A stretch of DNA of 43,971 nucleotides from Candidatus Pacearchaeota archaeon (GTDB lineage: Archaea; Nanobdellota; Nanobdellia; Pacearchaeales; GW2011-AR1): positions 1 through 43,971 of the forward strand of contig JAOAJC010000002.1 of NCBI GenBank assembly GCA_026414385.1. Reading direction: 5' to 3'. The position numbers were made by a program, and so were the translations under genes. This document shows, one piece after another, positions 8,450 to 17,204 of this stretch. The notes beneath the pieces were generated by a model. The model searched no databases. It was given only the letters and a program-made list of their open reading frames with translations, and was not told the origin of the DNA. The stretch's first letter is position 1. Every line of letters begins with the position of its first letter.

Positions 8450-9167
8450 AATAAAATATTTCATTTCCTTTTTTTTCTTTCACAAACCCCATCTTAAGCT
8501 CATTCAAAATTATTTCAAACCATTGCCTTTCCTTTAAAGTTTTTTTCCCGCCCATGCTCTTTGTAGAAAAACTTGCAATAATGTGGTTTGTCTTTTCCCT
8601 GATTACTTCCAAAATCTTCTTCGTTGTGCCATATTCATAATCTTCAAGCGCATCAAATAATTTTAAGCAAAGATAAACATCCCCTTCGCCTAATCCTATG
8701 TCAGAAATATCAGAACAAAAGATTTCTGCATTAATTTTATTCTCCTTTGCAAATCTTTCCACAAATTTAACAACCGCACAATCAACATCATATCCAATAT
8801 AATATTTTGGAACAAATCCAAAATGCTTTAAGGCAAGAAGATTAAAACCGCAGCCCAAATCAACAACACTATTTCCTCTTCTTTTTATCTCACTAACAAG
8901 CCAAGGATAAATCCCGAGTCGTTCTTTAACAGATTTGTGCATTTTAAATGTATCTTCAGAAAAATTAATTTTTTCAAATTTTCTGTAAAAACTCAAAGGC
9001 AACATAGAAGTTGAAATTTTCCTTAATTTAGCCCGAATTAGCTTTATTCTTTCTTCATCATCATTAGATTTTATCTTTGAAGCGATTTTTAAAACAAATC
9101 TTTCATCTATGCAAGAGTATGGTTTTTTTTCTATAACTTTTTTTACTATTTCTGAAACAAAATCCAT
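8436..9167 (-). CDS. methyltransferase resembling FmrO/ArmA/Rmt 16S rRNA m7G1405 enzymes
   Basis: About 243 aa from the ATG at 9167; a TATA-like TTTATATTAG at 9187-9196 fits this leaderless start, and the GTG at 9182 is less likely. The C-terminal half has the SAM-binding VVDLGCGFNLLAL, preceded by HKSVKERLGIYPW and followed by YIGYDVD and ASFSTKSMGGKK. This set (HxSxKERL, DLGCGxNPLAL-like, SFxxKSxGGR-like) is the pattern of FmrO/ArmA/RmtB methylases, which modify G1405 of 16S rRNA and give aminoglycoside resistance. Whether this archaeal copy acts on the same base is inference. Confidence 0.65.
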   Translation of the reverse strand: MDFVSEIVKKVIEKKPYSCIDERFVLKIASKIKSNDDEERIKLIRAKLRKISTSMLPLSFYRKFEKINFSEDTFKMHKSVKERLGIYPWLVSEIKRRGNSVVDLGCGFNLLALKHFGFVPKYYIGYDVDCAVVKFVERFAKENKINAEIFCSDISDIGLGEGDVYLCLKLFDALEDYEYGTTKKILEVIREKTNHIIASFSTKSMGGKKTLKERQWFEIILNELKMGFVKEKKGNEIFYFIDL

Positions 9168-9270
9168 AATAAAATTAAACACTTCTAATATAAAGATGTT
9201 TGTATTAAATTATTATCCCTGCTAAAACACATACAATTAACATTATAAACAAAGATTATTTTATTACCAA

Positions 9271-9361
9271 GGGGTTGTGGGCCAGCTTGGTAAGCTTCCA
9301 CCTTCGGGAGACAAAAATCGCGAAAAAGGTGGCGACCCCGGTTCAAATCCGGGCAACCCCA
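9271..9361 (+). tRNA. tRNA-Pro(CGG) with 18-nt intron
   Basis: Acceptor GGGGTTG pairs with CAACCCC, the discriminator is A73, and CCA is not encoded. The T arm CCCGG-TTCAAAT-CCGGG is canonical. The anticodon stem CCACC/GGTGG encloses anticodon CGG (9305-9307) plus an intron at 9309-9326, after position 37. TTCG pairs with CGAA between 3-nt bulges GGA and AAA, giving the bulge-helix-bulge site cut by archaeal splicing endonuclease. The D stem is weak (G-U rich). Confidence 0.88.
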
Positions 9362-9376
9362 TTTAAAAAACAAAAA

Positions 9377-9449
9377 CGCCCCAACCGGGAATCGAACCCG
9401 GATCCCGACCGCGACAGGGTCGTGTACTAAGCCATTATACGATTGAGGC
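9377..9449 (-). tRNA. tRNA-Asp(GTC)
   Basis: 73 nt, intronless. Acceptor GCCTCAA/TTGGGGC contains one T-G pair, with discriminator G73. Anticodon arm CGACC-CTGTCGC-GGTCG has anticodon GTC, and the T arm is CCGGG-TTCGATT-CCCGG. It lies 15 nt from tRNA-Pro on the opposite strand (convergent) and 33 nt downstream of the gyrA stop codon on the same strand. Confidence 0.93.
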
Positions 9450-9482
9450 TTGATTATCTATTATAAAACTAATTTTTAAAAT

Positions 9483-12053
9483 TTATTGTTTTTGTTGTTC
9501 TCTCGGCGATTCAGGAAGCTCTGGCTCATCGTGAGGCACTTTTACAATATCAGCCACTCTATCACCTTCATGTAATTTGACAATTCTTACTCCTTGTGTT
9601 GCTCTTCCCATTACTCGCAACTCTTTCATTCTTACTCTTATTATCATTCCTTTTGTTGTTGTGATTATTGCAGAATCTTTATCATCCACACTTATTGTTC
9701 CGATAACATAACCTGTCTTTTCCCCGACCTTCAAATTAATTACCCCCTTCGCAGCTCTTGATGTCTTTCTGTAACTATCTAATTCAGAACGCTTCCCAAA
9801 ACCTTTTGAAGTAATTGTCAAAATTGTTGTTTTCCCGTCTTTCGGCAAGCTTTCTAAAGAAACAACCTCGTCATCAGCTCTTAATGTAATGCCTTTTATC
9901 CCATAACTTGCCCTTCCCATTGCTCTAACCTCATCAGAATCAAATCTTATTGCCCAACCCTTCTTTGTTACAAGCAAAACTTCTTGCTTATCTTCAACTC
10001 TCTCAACACCAACAATAACATCAGAACCATCAGCAGGCAAATTCATTATTCTCACTCCTGTACTTCTTGGTTTTGACACCAATTTTAATGGTAATTTCTT
10101 CACCATTCCAAGTTTTGTAACAAACATTAAATAACCATCATCAAAGTTTCTTATTGCCATTACATTAGCAATAACTTCGTCTTTTAAGTTGAGAAGATTT
10201 ACTATTGCCTTCCCTTTACTCTGCCTCTCGGCAGCAGGCACGTCATTAGCTTTTAACCAATAAACTCTTCCTCTTGAAGTAAAGAAAAGAAGATAATCAT
10301 GAGTAGAACAAGCAATTAAATTCTTTACAACATCCTCTTCTTTCAATTCCCCGCCAGAAACCCCTGCCCCGCCTCTTTTCTGCTCTTTATAAGCTTTCAA
10401 ATCCACTCGCTTAATATAACCACCATTAGTTATCATAACAACAACATCTTTTCTCTCTATTATATCTGCCTCACCTATCTCCTCTATCTGCTTGACTATC
10501 TTAGTTTTTCTCTCATCACCGTATTTTGCCTTTAAATCAGAAACCTCTTTTTTGATTATCTTCAAAATTTCTTTTTCATCATCCAACACTTTTTTTAAAT
10601 AAGCGATTTCTTCTTTCAATTTCTTCTGCTCATCTTCAAATTTGGTTTTTTCAAGATGAGTTAATTGTTGTAATTTAATCTCTAATACTGCTTTCGCTTG
10701 TCTTGTTGTCAAGCCAAATTTTTTCATCAAACCATCATGAGCAACAGAAGTATTATCCGCTTTTTTAATAAATTCAACAATTTTATCAATATTCTTTAAT
10801 GCAATTAACAAACCATCAACAATTTCCAATCTTTCTTCATCTTTCTTCAAATCAAATTTGCATCTATTTGTAACAATTTGTTTTCTATATTTTACATATT
10901 CTACAATTATGTCTTTCAAAGTTAATATCTTTGGTTTTTTATCTACTAATGCTAATATGTTAGCATCAAAATTTGTTTGAACATTTGTAAATTTGTATAA
11001 TTTATTTAGAGTATACTTTGGATCAACACCTTTTCTTAATTCAATAACAATCCTTACTTTATTTTTTGCACTTTCATCTCTAATATCCCAAATATCAGGA
11101 AGCTTTTTCTCGGACGATAACTTCGCAATATCCCTAACAAGTTCTGCTTTATTAACCATATACGGCAATTCTGTGATTACTATCGTTGGTTTTCCTTTAT
11201 GTTCTTCCATAACTATTTTTGAACGCACAACAATCTTGCCTTTTCCAGTTTTATACATGTCTTTCGCGCCAGAACCCATAATTATCCCACCAGTTGGAAA
11301 ATCAGGCCCTTTCACAATTTCACAAAGTTCATCAACGCTAATTTCCGGTTTATTGATATATTCAATAATTGCATCACAAACCTCTGTTAGATTGTGCGGC
11401 GGAATATTTGTTGCCATTCCAACAGCAATTCCAGTTGCACCATTTATTAACAAATTTGGTAATTTAGCAGGTAATGTATCTGGCTCTTTTGTTGAATTAT
11501 CAAAATTAGGAATCATTTTTACTGTTTCCTTGTCAATATCTTCAAGCATCTCCATCGCAATCTTACTAAGCTTCACTTCTGTATAACGCATTGCAGCAGC
11601 AGAATCCCCATCCATACTACCAAAATTTCCCTGTCCATGAACAAGAGGATATCTTAATGAGAAATCTTGTGCCAACCTAACCATCGCATCATAAACAGCC
11701 AAATCACCATGTGGATGATATTTTCCAAGAACCTCTCCAACAACAGCAGCAGATTTTTTTGTTGGTTTTGAAGGTTCTAATCCAATAGAATTCATTGCAT
11801 ATAAAATTCTTCTATGCACTGGTTTTAATCCATCTTCAACAGAAGGCAAAGCCCTCTGAACTATCACAGACATTGCATAATCAATATAAGCTTTCTCCAA
11901 TTCCTCGCTAATTTCAGCTCCCTCAACCCCTTTCTCGCCTTTTTCTTTTGCAATAATGTTTTTCTCTCTTCTTTTTTCTTCTTCAATTTCAGCTTTTTTA
12001 TCAGCAATATTCTCTTGTTTGATTATCTCTTCTTCTGTTTTTTTTGGAGTCAT
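9483..12053 (-). CDS. gyrA: DNA gyrase subunit A
   Basis: 856 aa. After a charged Lys/Glu-rich N-terminal extension (about 45 residues) comes the winged-helix/tower core [17 protein letters not shown]. The DNA-cleaving tyrosine is Tyr157 in [11 protein letters not shown]. Six C-terminal beta-pinwheel repeats follow, including a GyrA box QKRGGAG at 558-564 (QRRGGKG in bacteria). The box marks true gyrase, which introduces negative supercoils, rather than topo IV. A GGAG ribosome site lies before the ATG. The gene is in an operon with a small zinc ribbon and gyrB. Gyrase in archaea is generally regarded as of bacterial origin. Confidence 0.97.
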   Translation of the reverse strand: MTPKKTEEEIIKQENIADKKAEIEEEKRREKNIIAKEKGEKGVEGAEISEELEKAYIDYAMSVIVQRALPSVEDGLKPVHRRILYAMNSIGLEPSKPTKKSAAVVGEVLGKYHPHGDLAVYDAMVRLAQDFSLRYPLVHGQGNFGSMDGDSAAAMRYTEVKLSKIAMEMLEDIDKETVKMIPNFDNSTKEPDTLPAKLPNLLINGATGIAVGMATNIPPHNLTEVCDAIIEYINKPEISVDELCEIVKGPDFPTGGIIMGSGAKDMYKTGKGKIVVRSKIVMEEHKGKPTIVITELPYMVNKAELVRDIAKLSSEKKLPDIWDIRDESAKNKVRIVIELRKGVDPKYTLNKLYKFTNVQTNFDANILALVDKKPKILTLKDIIVEYVKYRKQIVTNRCKFDLKKDEERLEIVDGLLIALKNIDKIVEFIKKADNTSVAHDGLMKKFGLTTRQAKAVLEIKLQQLTHLEKTKFEDEQKKLKEEIAYLKKVLDDEKEILKIIKKEVSDLKAKYGDERKTKIVKQIEEIGEADIIERKDVVVMITNGGYIKRVDLKAYKEQKRGGAGVSGGELKEEDVVKNLIACSTHDYLLFFTSRGRVYWLKANDVPAAERQSKGKAIVNLLNLKDEVIANVMAIRNFDDGYLMFVTKLGMVKKLPLKLVSKPRSTGVRIMNLPADGSDVIVGVERVEDKQEVLLVTKKGWAIRFDSDEVRAMGRASYGIKGITLRADDEVVSLESLPKDGKTTILTITSKGFGKRSELDSYRKTSRAAKGVINLKVGEKTGYVIGTISVDDKDSAIITTTKGMIIRVRMKELRVMGRATQGVRIVKLHEGDRVADIVKVPHDEPELPESPREQQKQ

Positions 12054-12054
12054 G

Positions 12055-12222
12055 TTATTTTATCTCCTTATCTTTGTTTATTTTAACATTGTAATTAATT
12101 TCTACCTCTGGAAAAATCCCCTCAAACCCGCAACTATTACATTTGTGATTTCCTAATAAACCAACATATGTTAAATCAACATTATCGCTCTCGCAATTTG
12201 GACAAATTATAACTGATACCAT
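12055..12222 (-). CDS. 55-aa zinc-ribbon protein in the gyrase operon
   Basis: Too short for the track. It opens [15 protein letters not shown] and has a second pair CNSCGF at residues 28-31, so two CxxC pairs can bind one zinc, with a short acidic/basic tail ([19 protein letters not shown]). The stop is 1 nt before the gyrA ATG, and the gyrA ribosome site GGAG lies inside its last codons, so translation is probably coupled. It follows gyrB after a 77-nt gap that contains a TATA-like TTTATAAAA (about 12284-12292). Function unknown; position suggests a role with gyrase or simply co-expression. Confidence 0.7.
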   Translation of the reverse strand: MVSVIICPNCESDNVDLTYVGLLGNHKCNSCGFEGIFPEVEINYNVKINKDKEIK

Positions 12223-12299
12223 TTTAATTTAATACCTCTTTGTAACTATTCATTTCCATTATGTTTATGTTAAATTGTTTAATTTTATAAACTATCATC

Positions 12300-14207
12300 T
12301 TAAATATCAATTTGAGCTTCGTGAGCTTTCTCAGCAATAAATTGTCTCCTTGCCTCAACATCCTCCCCCATTAATTTTGAAAATAATTCATCTGCAATCG
12401 CTGCATCTTCAATAGTTACTCTTTTTAATAACCTTGTCTTTGGATTCATTGTCGTCTCCCATAATTGTTCAGGATTCATCTCTCCCAATCCTTTAAATCT
12501 TTGAACTTCTGCACCACCAATTTCTTTTTGTAAAGATTTTAACTCTTCATCAGAATAAACATAATGATCTCCTCTTTTCCTTACTCTATATAACGGCGAA
12601 ACAGCAATATACAAATTCCCATTTTCAATTATTTTTGGCATAAACCTAAAAAAGAAAGTTAACAATAATGTCTTTATATGTGCGCCATCAACATCTGCAT
12701 CAGTCATTATTATTATTTTTGAATATCTTAAATCCTCAATTTTAAATTGTTCTCCAATACCAGTCCCCATAGCAGTAATAAGATTTGAGATTTGTTCATT
12801 GCTTAACACTGTTACAGGATTTGCTTTTTCAACATTAAGAATCTTTCCCCGTAATGGTAAAATTGCTTGAAATTCTTTGTTTCTGGCCATCTTTGCAGAA
12901 CCCCCAGCAGAATCTCCCTCAACAATAAATAATTCTGTATTTTCCGCTTTTGTTTTTGAACAATCAGCAAGTTTTCCAGGCAATCCGGAAAATCCAAAAG
13001 CACTTTTCCTTCTTACCAATTCCTTGGCTTTTTTTGCGGCATTTCTTGCTCTCTGCGCCTCCAATCCTTTATTTACAATCTCTTTTGCAATAGAAGGATT
13101 TTCTTCAAAGAATTCGCTAAGAAAATCCATAGTTATGCTATCAACAATACCTTTTATCTCAGAATTTCCAAGTTTTGTTTTTGTCTGTCCTTCAAATTGA
13201 GGTTCTGGAATTTTTAAAGATAACACTGCTGCTAAACCTTCCCTGACATCATCACCGCTTAAAGCCTCATTTTTAAGCATTTTATTTTTGCTTGCATAAT
13301 TGTTTAATGCTCTTGTTAGTGCAGTTTTAAAACCAGAAACATGAGTCCCGCCCTCAACGGTATTAATAGTATTTACAAAACTTAACACATTTTCCTGATA
13401 ACCAGAATTATATTGAATGGCAAACTCTACAACAACCTTGTCTTTTTCTTTTATGTGATAAATTGGCTTATGCAAAACATCTTTATTTTTATTAACCCAT
13501 TTTATAAAATCTATTAATCCGCCTTCAAAATTAAAAACTTCTTTTTTATTTGTTTTCTCTTCTTCAAGCACAATTTTTATTCCTTTATTTAAGAAAGCAA
13601 TTTCCCTCATTCTTGCGGCAAGCACAGAAAAATCAAAATCGGTTGTTGAAAATATTGTTTCATCAGGATAAAATGTTACTTCTGTTCCTGTTTCGTCTTT
13701 ATCAACCTCTCCAACAATTTTTACATCATATAATGGCTTACCAATTTTGTATTCTTGTTGATAGATTTTACCATTTCTTTTAACTCTTACTCTCATTAAT
13801 TTTGATAAAGCCGCAACAACACTTATTCCCACGCCATGCAATCCGCCAGAAACCTTATAAACATCTTTCTCAAATTTTCCTCCTGCATGTAATTTCGTAA
13901 CAGCTATTTCAAGTGCGGGTTTCTTATAAATTGGGTGCGGTTCAACAGGAATTCCCCTGCCATTATCAACTACAGTTACGCTCCCATCTTTATTTATTGT
14001 AACTTTAATCAAATCACAATAACCAGCAAGTGCCTCGTCAACAGAATTATCCACAATTTCATATACTAAATGATGCAATCCTGCTTTTCCAGTAGAACCA
14101 ATATACATCGCAGGCCTATGTCTAACTCCATCTAAACCTTCAAGAACCTTAATGGCTCCGGCGCCATAAGATTTCACTTTTTCTTCTCCGCTTTTTTGAT
14201 TACTCAT
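12300..14207 (-). CDS. gyrB: DNA gyrase subunit B
   Basis: 635 aa from ATG 14207, which has an AGGA site 8 nt upstream; the longer frame in the track begins at a TTG and adds 14 unlikely residues. The GHKL ATPase motifs are EIVDNSVDEA, DNGRGIPVE and GLHGVGISVV. The transducer domain follows, then TOPRIM with EGDSAGGSAK and DADVDGAHIK for metal binding, and the GyrA-contact tail RFKGLGEMNPEQLWETTM. The length matches the compact gyrB form lacking the enterobacterial insertion. It provides ATP-driven strand passage with GyrA. A TATA-like TTTATAAA lies at about 14270-14277. Confidence 0.97.
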   Translation of the reverse strand: MSNQKSGEEKVKSYGAGAIKVLEGLDGVRHRPAMYIGSTGKAGLHHLVYEIVDNSVDEALAGYCDLIKVTINKDGSVTVVDNGRGIPVEPHPIYKKPALEIAVTKLHAGGKFEKDVYKVSGGLHGVGISVVAALSKLMRVRVKRNGKIYQQEYKIGKPLYDVKIVGEVDKDETGTEVTFYPDETIFSTTDFDFSVLAARMREIAFLNKGIKIVLEEEKTNKKEVFNFEGGLIDFIKWVNKNKDVLHKPIYHIKEKDKVVVEFAIQYNSGYQENVLSFVNTINTVEGGTHVSGFKTALTRALNNYASKNKMLKNEALSGDDVREGLAAVLSLKIPEPQFEGQTKTKLGNSEIKGIVDSITMDFLSEFFEENPSIAKEIVNKGLEAQRARNAAKKAKELVRRKSAFGFSGLPGKLADCSKTKAENTELFIVEGDSAGGSAKMARNKEFQAILPLRGKILNVEKANPVTVLSNEQISNLITAMGTGIGEQFKIEDLRYSKIIIMTDADVDGAHIKTLLLTFFFRFMPKIIENGNLYIAVSPLYRVRKRGDHYVYSDEELKSLQKEIGGAEVQRFKGLGEMNPEQLWETTMNPKTRLLKRVTIEDAAIADELFSKLMGEDVEARRQFIAEKAHEAQIDI

Positions 14208-14387
14208 CTTAAAATTCCTAAAAACCACCCAATGATTTTTAATTTTCAATCATAAAAATTAAATTCACTTTATAAACCTTACTGCACTTTTTAAAAATTT
14301 ATCGACGACAAAATAAGTTTTTCTTTTTAAGCGATATAAATTCAAAACATATCAAACACTAATTATCTTACAATTACTTCTACATAG

Positions 14388-14579
14388 TTATTTGTTTTCA
14401 ATCGCTTTTTCCTTTAAATAGAATTTTGTCCATTTTAATCTTCTTTTATCTCGTTTCAATTTCAAAGCATTTCTCCTACATTTACTAGAACAATAAAATT
14501 TGATTGTCCCATCATTACAAATTAAATGCACGCCCTTAAATGGTTCGCTCTCCTTTCCACAAAATACGCATTTTGTCAT
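14388..14579 (-). CDS. rpl24e: ribosomal protein L24e (eL24)
   Basis: 63 aa. KCVFCGKE and the later FYCSSKCRRN give the four cysteines of the L24e zinc finger, followed by the conserved LKRDKRRLKWTKFY. The length is the normal archaeal one. It is the last gene of L7Ae-S28e-L24e, a conserved archaeal order, 1 nt after the S28e stop. It sits on the large subunit near the subunit interface. Confidence 0.95.
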   Translation of the reverse strand: MTKCVFCGKESEPFKGVHLICNDGTIKFYCSSKCRRNALKLKRDKRRLKWTKFYLKEKAIENK

Positions 14580-14580
14580 T

Positions 14581-14889
14581 TTAGGTACTCCTTATTTTTT
14601 TATTTTCTCTAATTCTTCTTGCCTCAATCTCTGTCTCTCTTAATGTTAATAAGTCCCCCACCTTAACAGGACCTTTTACATTTCTTCTTATTGTCTTACC
14701 CTCATTTCTTCCACTCAAAATCTTACAATTAACTTGAGTAACCTCTCCCCTTGCTCCGGTTCTTGCAACAATTTCTTCTACAAGTGCATTAGCCGCCTCT
14801 TCGCTAACTAATTTGGTTATTGTTCCGCCCTTTGAAGAAGTTTTTGCTTCTTGTTCTTTTTTTGATTTTTGTTTTTTGGCGCTGCCCAT
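14581..14889 (-). CDS. rps28e: ribosomal protein S28e (eS28) with N-terminal extension
   Basis: 102 aa. Residues 24-102 carry the S28e OB fold, with [17 protein letters not shown] and the C-terminal signature [12 protein letters not shown]. The first 23 residues ([18 protein letters not shown]) are a lysine-rich extension absent from typical 70-aa archaeal S28e. The ATG is one base after the L7Ae stop, which supports this start. It is a small-subunit head/platform protein near the mRNA exit. Confidence 0.95.
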   Translation of the reverse strand: MGSAKKQKSKKEQEAKTSSKGGTITKLVSEEAANALVEEIVARTGARGEVTQVNCKILSGRNEGKTIRRNVKGPVKVGDLLTLRETEIEARRIRENKKIRST

Positions 14890-14890
14890 A

Positions 14891-15205
14891 TTACTTCGCT
14901 AATTGCTTTTTCAATTGAACAATATCATCTTCAGCCTCGCCCGGATTAATAACCGCAACAGAAGAAGCATTAACTTTAATTCCAGCAGCCAGTCCCAATT
15001 TTTGTTTTGAATCTACCTCAACACAAGGAATGTTTTTTTCCTTGCATAAAACTTGCAAATGAGAAACAATTTCTTTCGGCTCAACATCTTTAGCAACAAC
15101 AACAAGCTTTGCGATACCTAACTCTACAGCTTTCGTCACCTCATTAGTCCCTTTATCTATTTTTCCAGTTTTTCTCGCTGTTTCTATAATATTATAATAG
15201 TCCAT
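14891..15205 (-). CDS. rpl7ae: ribosomal protein L7Ae
   Basis: 104 aa, somewhat shorter than the usual ~120 because the N-terminus is trimmed. It has [20 protein letters not shown] and the central [17 protein letters not shown], both hallmarks of L7Ae. The protein binds kink-turns in 23S rRNA, box C/D and H/ACA guide RNAs and archaeal RNase P. It is first in the L7Ae-S28e-L24e operon. AGAGG lies 5 nt before the ATG and a small hairpin sits just upstream. A TATA-like TTTATAAA (about 15254-15261) would start an mRNA with a short leader. Confidence 0.96.
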   Translation of the reverse strand: MDYYNIIETARKTGKIDKGTNEVTKAVELGIAKLVVVAKDVEPKEIVSHLQVLCKEKNIPCVEVDSKQKLGLAAGIKVNASSVAVINPGEAEDDIVQLKKQLAK

Positions 15206-15216
15206 TTTTCCTCTGC

Positions 15217-15232
15217 AACCGCTTCATCGGTT
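15217..15232 (-). promoter_or_regulatory. hairpin in the L7Ae mRNA leader
   Basis: In the mRNA sense, AACCG-ATGAAG-CGGTT forms a 5-bp stem two nt before the AGAGG ribosome site of L7Ae. Archaeal L7Ae is known to repress its own mRNA through a kink-turn in the leader. The GA-containing loop makes this a weak candidate for that control, but a canonical kink-turn is not evident. Confidence 0.3.
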
Positions 15233-15332
15233 AGTTATAAGTTAAAAAAGCGGTTTATAAATCTTATTCTTTTTCTTGTCTTTAACTTGTTATTTAAATA
15301 TCCAAAGAAAACTAGCAAAAAAGAACTAAAAA

Positions 15333-16304
15333 TTACCTCCAACTAACATAAACCTCGTCTGTGCGCTCTCGCGGTAAAATATCAACCTCATTTATGTTTC
15401 TTGGATAATTTTTTTTGTTAAATAAAATCTCTCCTAAAAAAGCAATCATTGCCCCATTATCTACCAAAAATTCTTTTGCAGGACAAAAAAATTTCGCTTC
15501 TCTTTCTTTACACATTATTTTTGCCATCTCTTGCAACCTTGAATTACAAGCAACCCCGCCGCCCAGAACAAGCTCATTCTTATTTATATGCGCCATTGCC
15601 CTCTCAGCAGCCTCTATTAGCATAGCAAAAGCAGTTTCTTGTAATGAAAAAGATAAGTCTTCTATTTTCTCGCCTTTATCAAATAATTGCTGTATTTTTG
15701 TTTGCATTCCTGAAAAAGAGACATCCATACCTTTTATTGAATATGGTAACTCAATATATTTTCCATTTTTTGCCAATTGCTCTATTTTTGGCCCACCAGG
15801 AAAAGGAATTCCCATATGTCTTGCCACTTTATCAATAAAGTTTCCTATTCCTATATCCAAAGTTTCTCCAAAAACTCTATATTTTCCAGATGCATAAGCA
15901 ATAATTTGAGTATTTGCTCCAGAAGCATAAAGCAACACAGGATCTTTCGCTCCAGAGATTCTCCCAATCTCCAAATGTGCAATACAATGATTTATGGGAA
16001 TAATAGGCACTTTTAATTCCATCGCTTTCTTCTTTGCGAAATCCATCCCTGCTTTTAAACACGGAGCCAATCCAGGCGCATTTGACAAAGCAATTGCATC
16101 AATCTTTTTCTCATTTATTCTCGCTTTTTCTAACGCCTCCCACCATAATTTTTCTGCAACCTCCTTATGATGTTTTGCGCTCTCAATTGGAACAATCCCC
16201 CCTTTTTTTGGAACATACATATCTTTCACATTCGTTAATATCTTTCCATTATCAACAACCCCTACCCCGAATGTATGCGCAGTACATTCAATGCCAACAA
16301 TCAT
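15333..16304 (-). CDS. kae1: tRNA N6-threonylcarbamoyladenosine transferase Kae1 (KEOPS)
   Basis: 323 aa from the ATG at 16304; the GTG six codons upstream is less likely given the TATA spacing. It starts MIVGIECTAHTFGVGVV, and has metal ligands in AKHHKEV and NHCIAHLEIGR, then NFIDKVAR, GGGVACNSRL and DNGAMIAFLGE. These are the ASKHA and metal motifs of Kae1, which transfers threonylcarbamoyl to A37 of ANN-decoding tRNAs. No Bud32 kinase domain is fused, unlike in many archaea, and Bud32 is not in the window. tRNA-Ile(UAU) nearby is a natural substrate. Confidence 0.96.
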   Translation of the reverse strand: MIVGIECTAHTFGVGVVDNGKILTNVKDMYVPKKGGIVPIESAKHHKEVAEKLWWEALEKARINEKKIDAIALSNAPGLAPCLKAGMDFAKKKAMELKVPIIPINHCIAHLEIGRISGAKDPVLLYASGANTQIIAYASGKYRVFGETLDIGIGNFIDKVARHMGIPFPGGPKIEQLAKNGKYIELPYSIKGMDVSFSGMQTKIQQLFDKGEKIEDLSFSLQETAFAMLIEAAERAMAHINKNELVLGGGVACNSRLQEMAKIMCKEREAKFFCPAKEFLVDNGAMIAFLGEILFNKKNYPRNINEVDILPRERTDEVYVSWR

Positions 16305-16325
16305 ACTATTAGTTATAATCACAAG

Positions 16326-16335
16326 ATTTTAAAAT
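16326..16335. promoter_or_regulatory. palindromic TATA shared by kae1 and the sigma-like gene
   Basis: ATTTTAAAAT is self-complementary. It lies 22-31 nt before the kae1 ATG on one strand and 24-33 nt before the divergent ATG at 16359 on the other. Both distances suit leaderless transcription, so one TATA element may serve both directions. Confidence 0.45.
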
Positions 16336-16358
16336 TAGTGTTTTGATAATAAAAGATA

Positions 16359-16685
16359 ATGAGCAGAAAAAAACCAAGCAGATTAGAGATGGAGTGTATA
16401 GATGAACACAAAGAAAATATACCATTTAATGAAACAAATTATATCAAATTGGAAAATAAAGAATTTACTGACATATTACTTGAAAGATTAAAAACTAAAA
16501 ATCCTCTTTATTATAAAGTTATAGAAAAATCATATATTGAAGGAAAAACCCTCAATTTAATAGGAAAAGAACTTGGATATTCTAGAGAATACATAAGATT
16601 AATTAAAATTGAAGCATTGCGATTACTTTACATTTTTGCAATTGACGAAATTTATAAACCTTTATTCAAAATAAAAAATAAATAA
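16359..16685 (+). CDS. sigma-70 region-4-like HTH protein
   Basis: 108 aa. The C-terminal part, GKTLNLIGKELGYSREYIRL followed by IKIEALRLL, matches sigma-70 region 4, the helix-turn-helix that reads the -35 box in bacteria. The N-terminal half is charged and holds no other sigma region. Archaea use TBP/TFB, so this cannot be a normal sigma factor. Standalone region-4-like HTH proteins occur in archaea and phages as regulators. It is divergent from kae1 by 54 nt. Confidence 0.7.
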   Translation: MSRKKPSRLEMECIDEHKENIPFNETNYIKLENKEFTDILLERLKTKNPLYYKVIEKSYIEGKTLNLIGKELGYSREYIRLIKIEALRLLYIFAIDEIYKPLFKIKNK

Positions 16686-16700
16686 AATCCAATAAAAATT

Positions 16701-16823
16701 TTATCTTTTTTTCTTCCTTCCGCCGCGCGCCATTTTTGCCTCGCATACATTGCCCTTTCCGTCAACATAATAAAGGAAACCTGGCTTTCTTTTCACAGCG
16801 TTCTTTATTAAAATTGTTCCCAT
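16701..16823 (-). CDS. 40-aa conserved-looking basic protein
   Basis: Below the track cutoff but clearly gene-like: a perfect AAGGAGGTG ribosome site sits 5 nt before the ATG. It begins MGTILIKNAVKRKPGFLYYV and continues DGKGNVCEAKMARGGRKKKR. It is compact and basic, with two beta-strand-like segments and a Lys/Arg tail, as in small ribosomal or nucleic-acid-binding proteins. It has one cysteine and no zinc motif. No family name recognised. Neighbours do not fix the role. Confidence 0.7.
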   Translation of the reverse strand: MGTILIKNAVKRKPGFLYYVDGKGNVCEAKMARGGRKKKR

Positions 16824-16865
16824 TTAACACCTCCTTACAAAAATTATAATCAACTACTCTATAAT

Positions 16866-17204
16866 CTATTTAAACCTTTCTTTGCCGACGATAAAATTAA
16901 TTATTTTTTTGTTTTTATTATTAAATGGTATTTCAATTATTTTTTTGAATGGTTTTTTTGGACTAACGCAAAATTCAAATGGCTTTACAATTCTTTTCTC
17001 AACAACATTATTTTTCTCATCAAGCCACAAAACCAAAAATGAAAAAAACACAAAAAAAGAATGAATCGCATAATATCCTTTTTTGTCAAACTCAAACAAT
17101 AAATTGGCGCTTTCTTTTGGTTTGAACATCAAACCCAAAATCTTGTTTGCTTTTCTTACATTAATAAAAATTTTCTTACCCTGAAAAATAATTTTTATTT
17201 TCAT
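16866..17204 (-). CDS. DUF192 family protein
   Basis: 112 aa with the DUF192/COG1430 pattern: ANKILGLMFKPKESANLLFEF, then IHSFFVFFSFLVLWLDEKNN (normally IHxxxMxFPIDVxxLD) and KPFEFCVSPKKPFKKIIEIP. The family is a small all-beta protein of unknown function, often exported in bacteria; this copy has no signal peptide. Its start overlaps the upstream metallopeptidase gene by 29 nt, so the two are probably coupled. Confidence 0.8.
   Translation of the reverse strand: MKIKIIFQGKKIFINVRKANKILGLMFKPKESANLLFEFDKKGYYAIHSFFVFFSFLVLWLDEKNNVVEKRIVKPFEFCVSPKKPFKKIIEIPFNNKNKKIINFIVGKERFK

Noticed and set aside
9185-9373. 62-aa minus-strand ORF
   Set aside because: Antisense to tRNA-Pro; the typical GFEP/PDLNRG-like peptide from reading a tRNA backwards.
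12300-14249. gyrB start at 14249
   Set aside because: That codon is TTG and the added residues are not conserved; ATG 14207 has a ribosome site.
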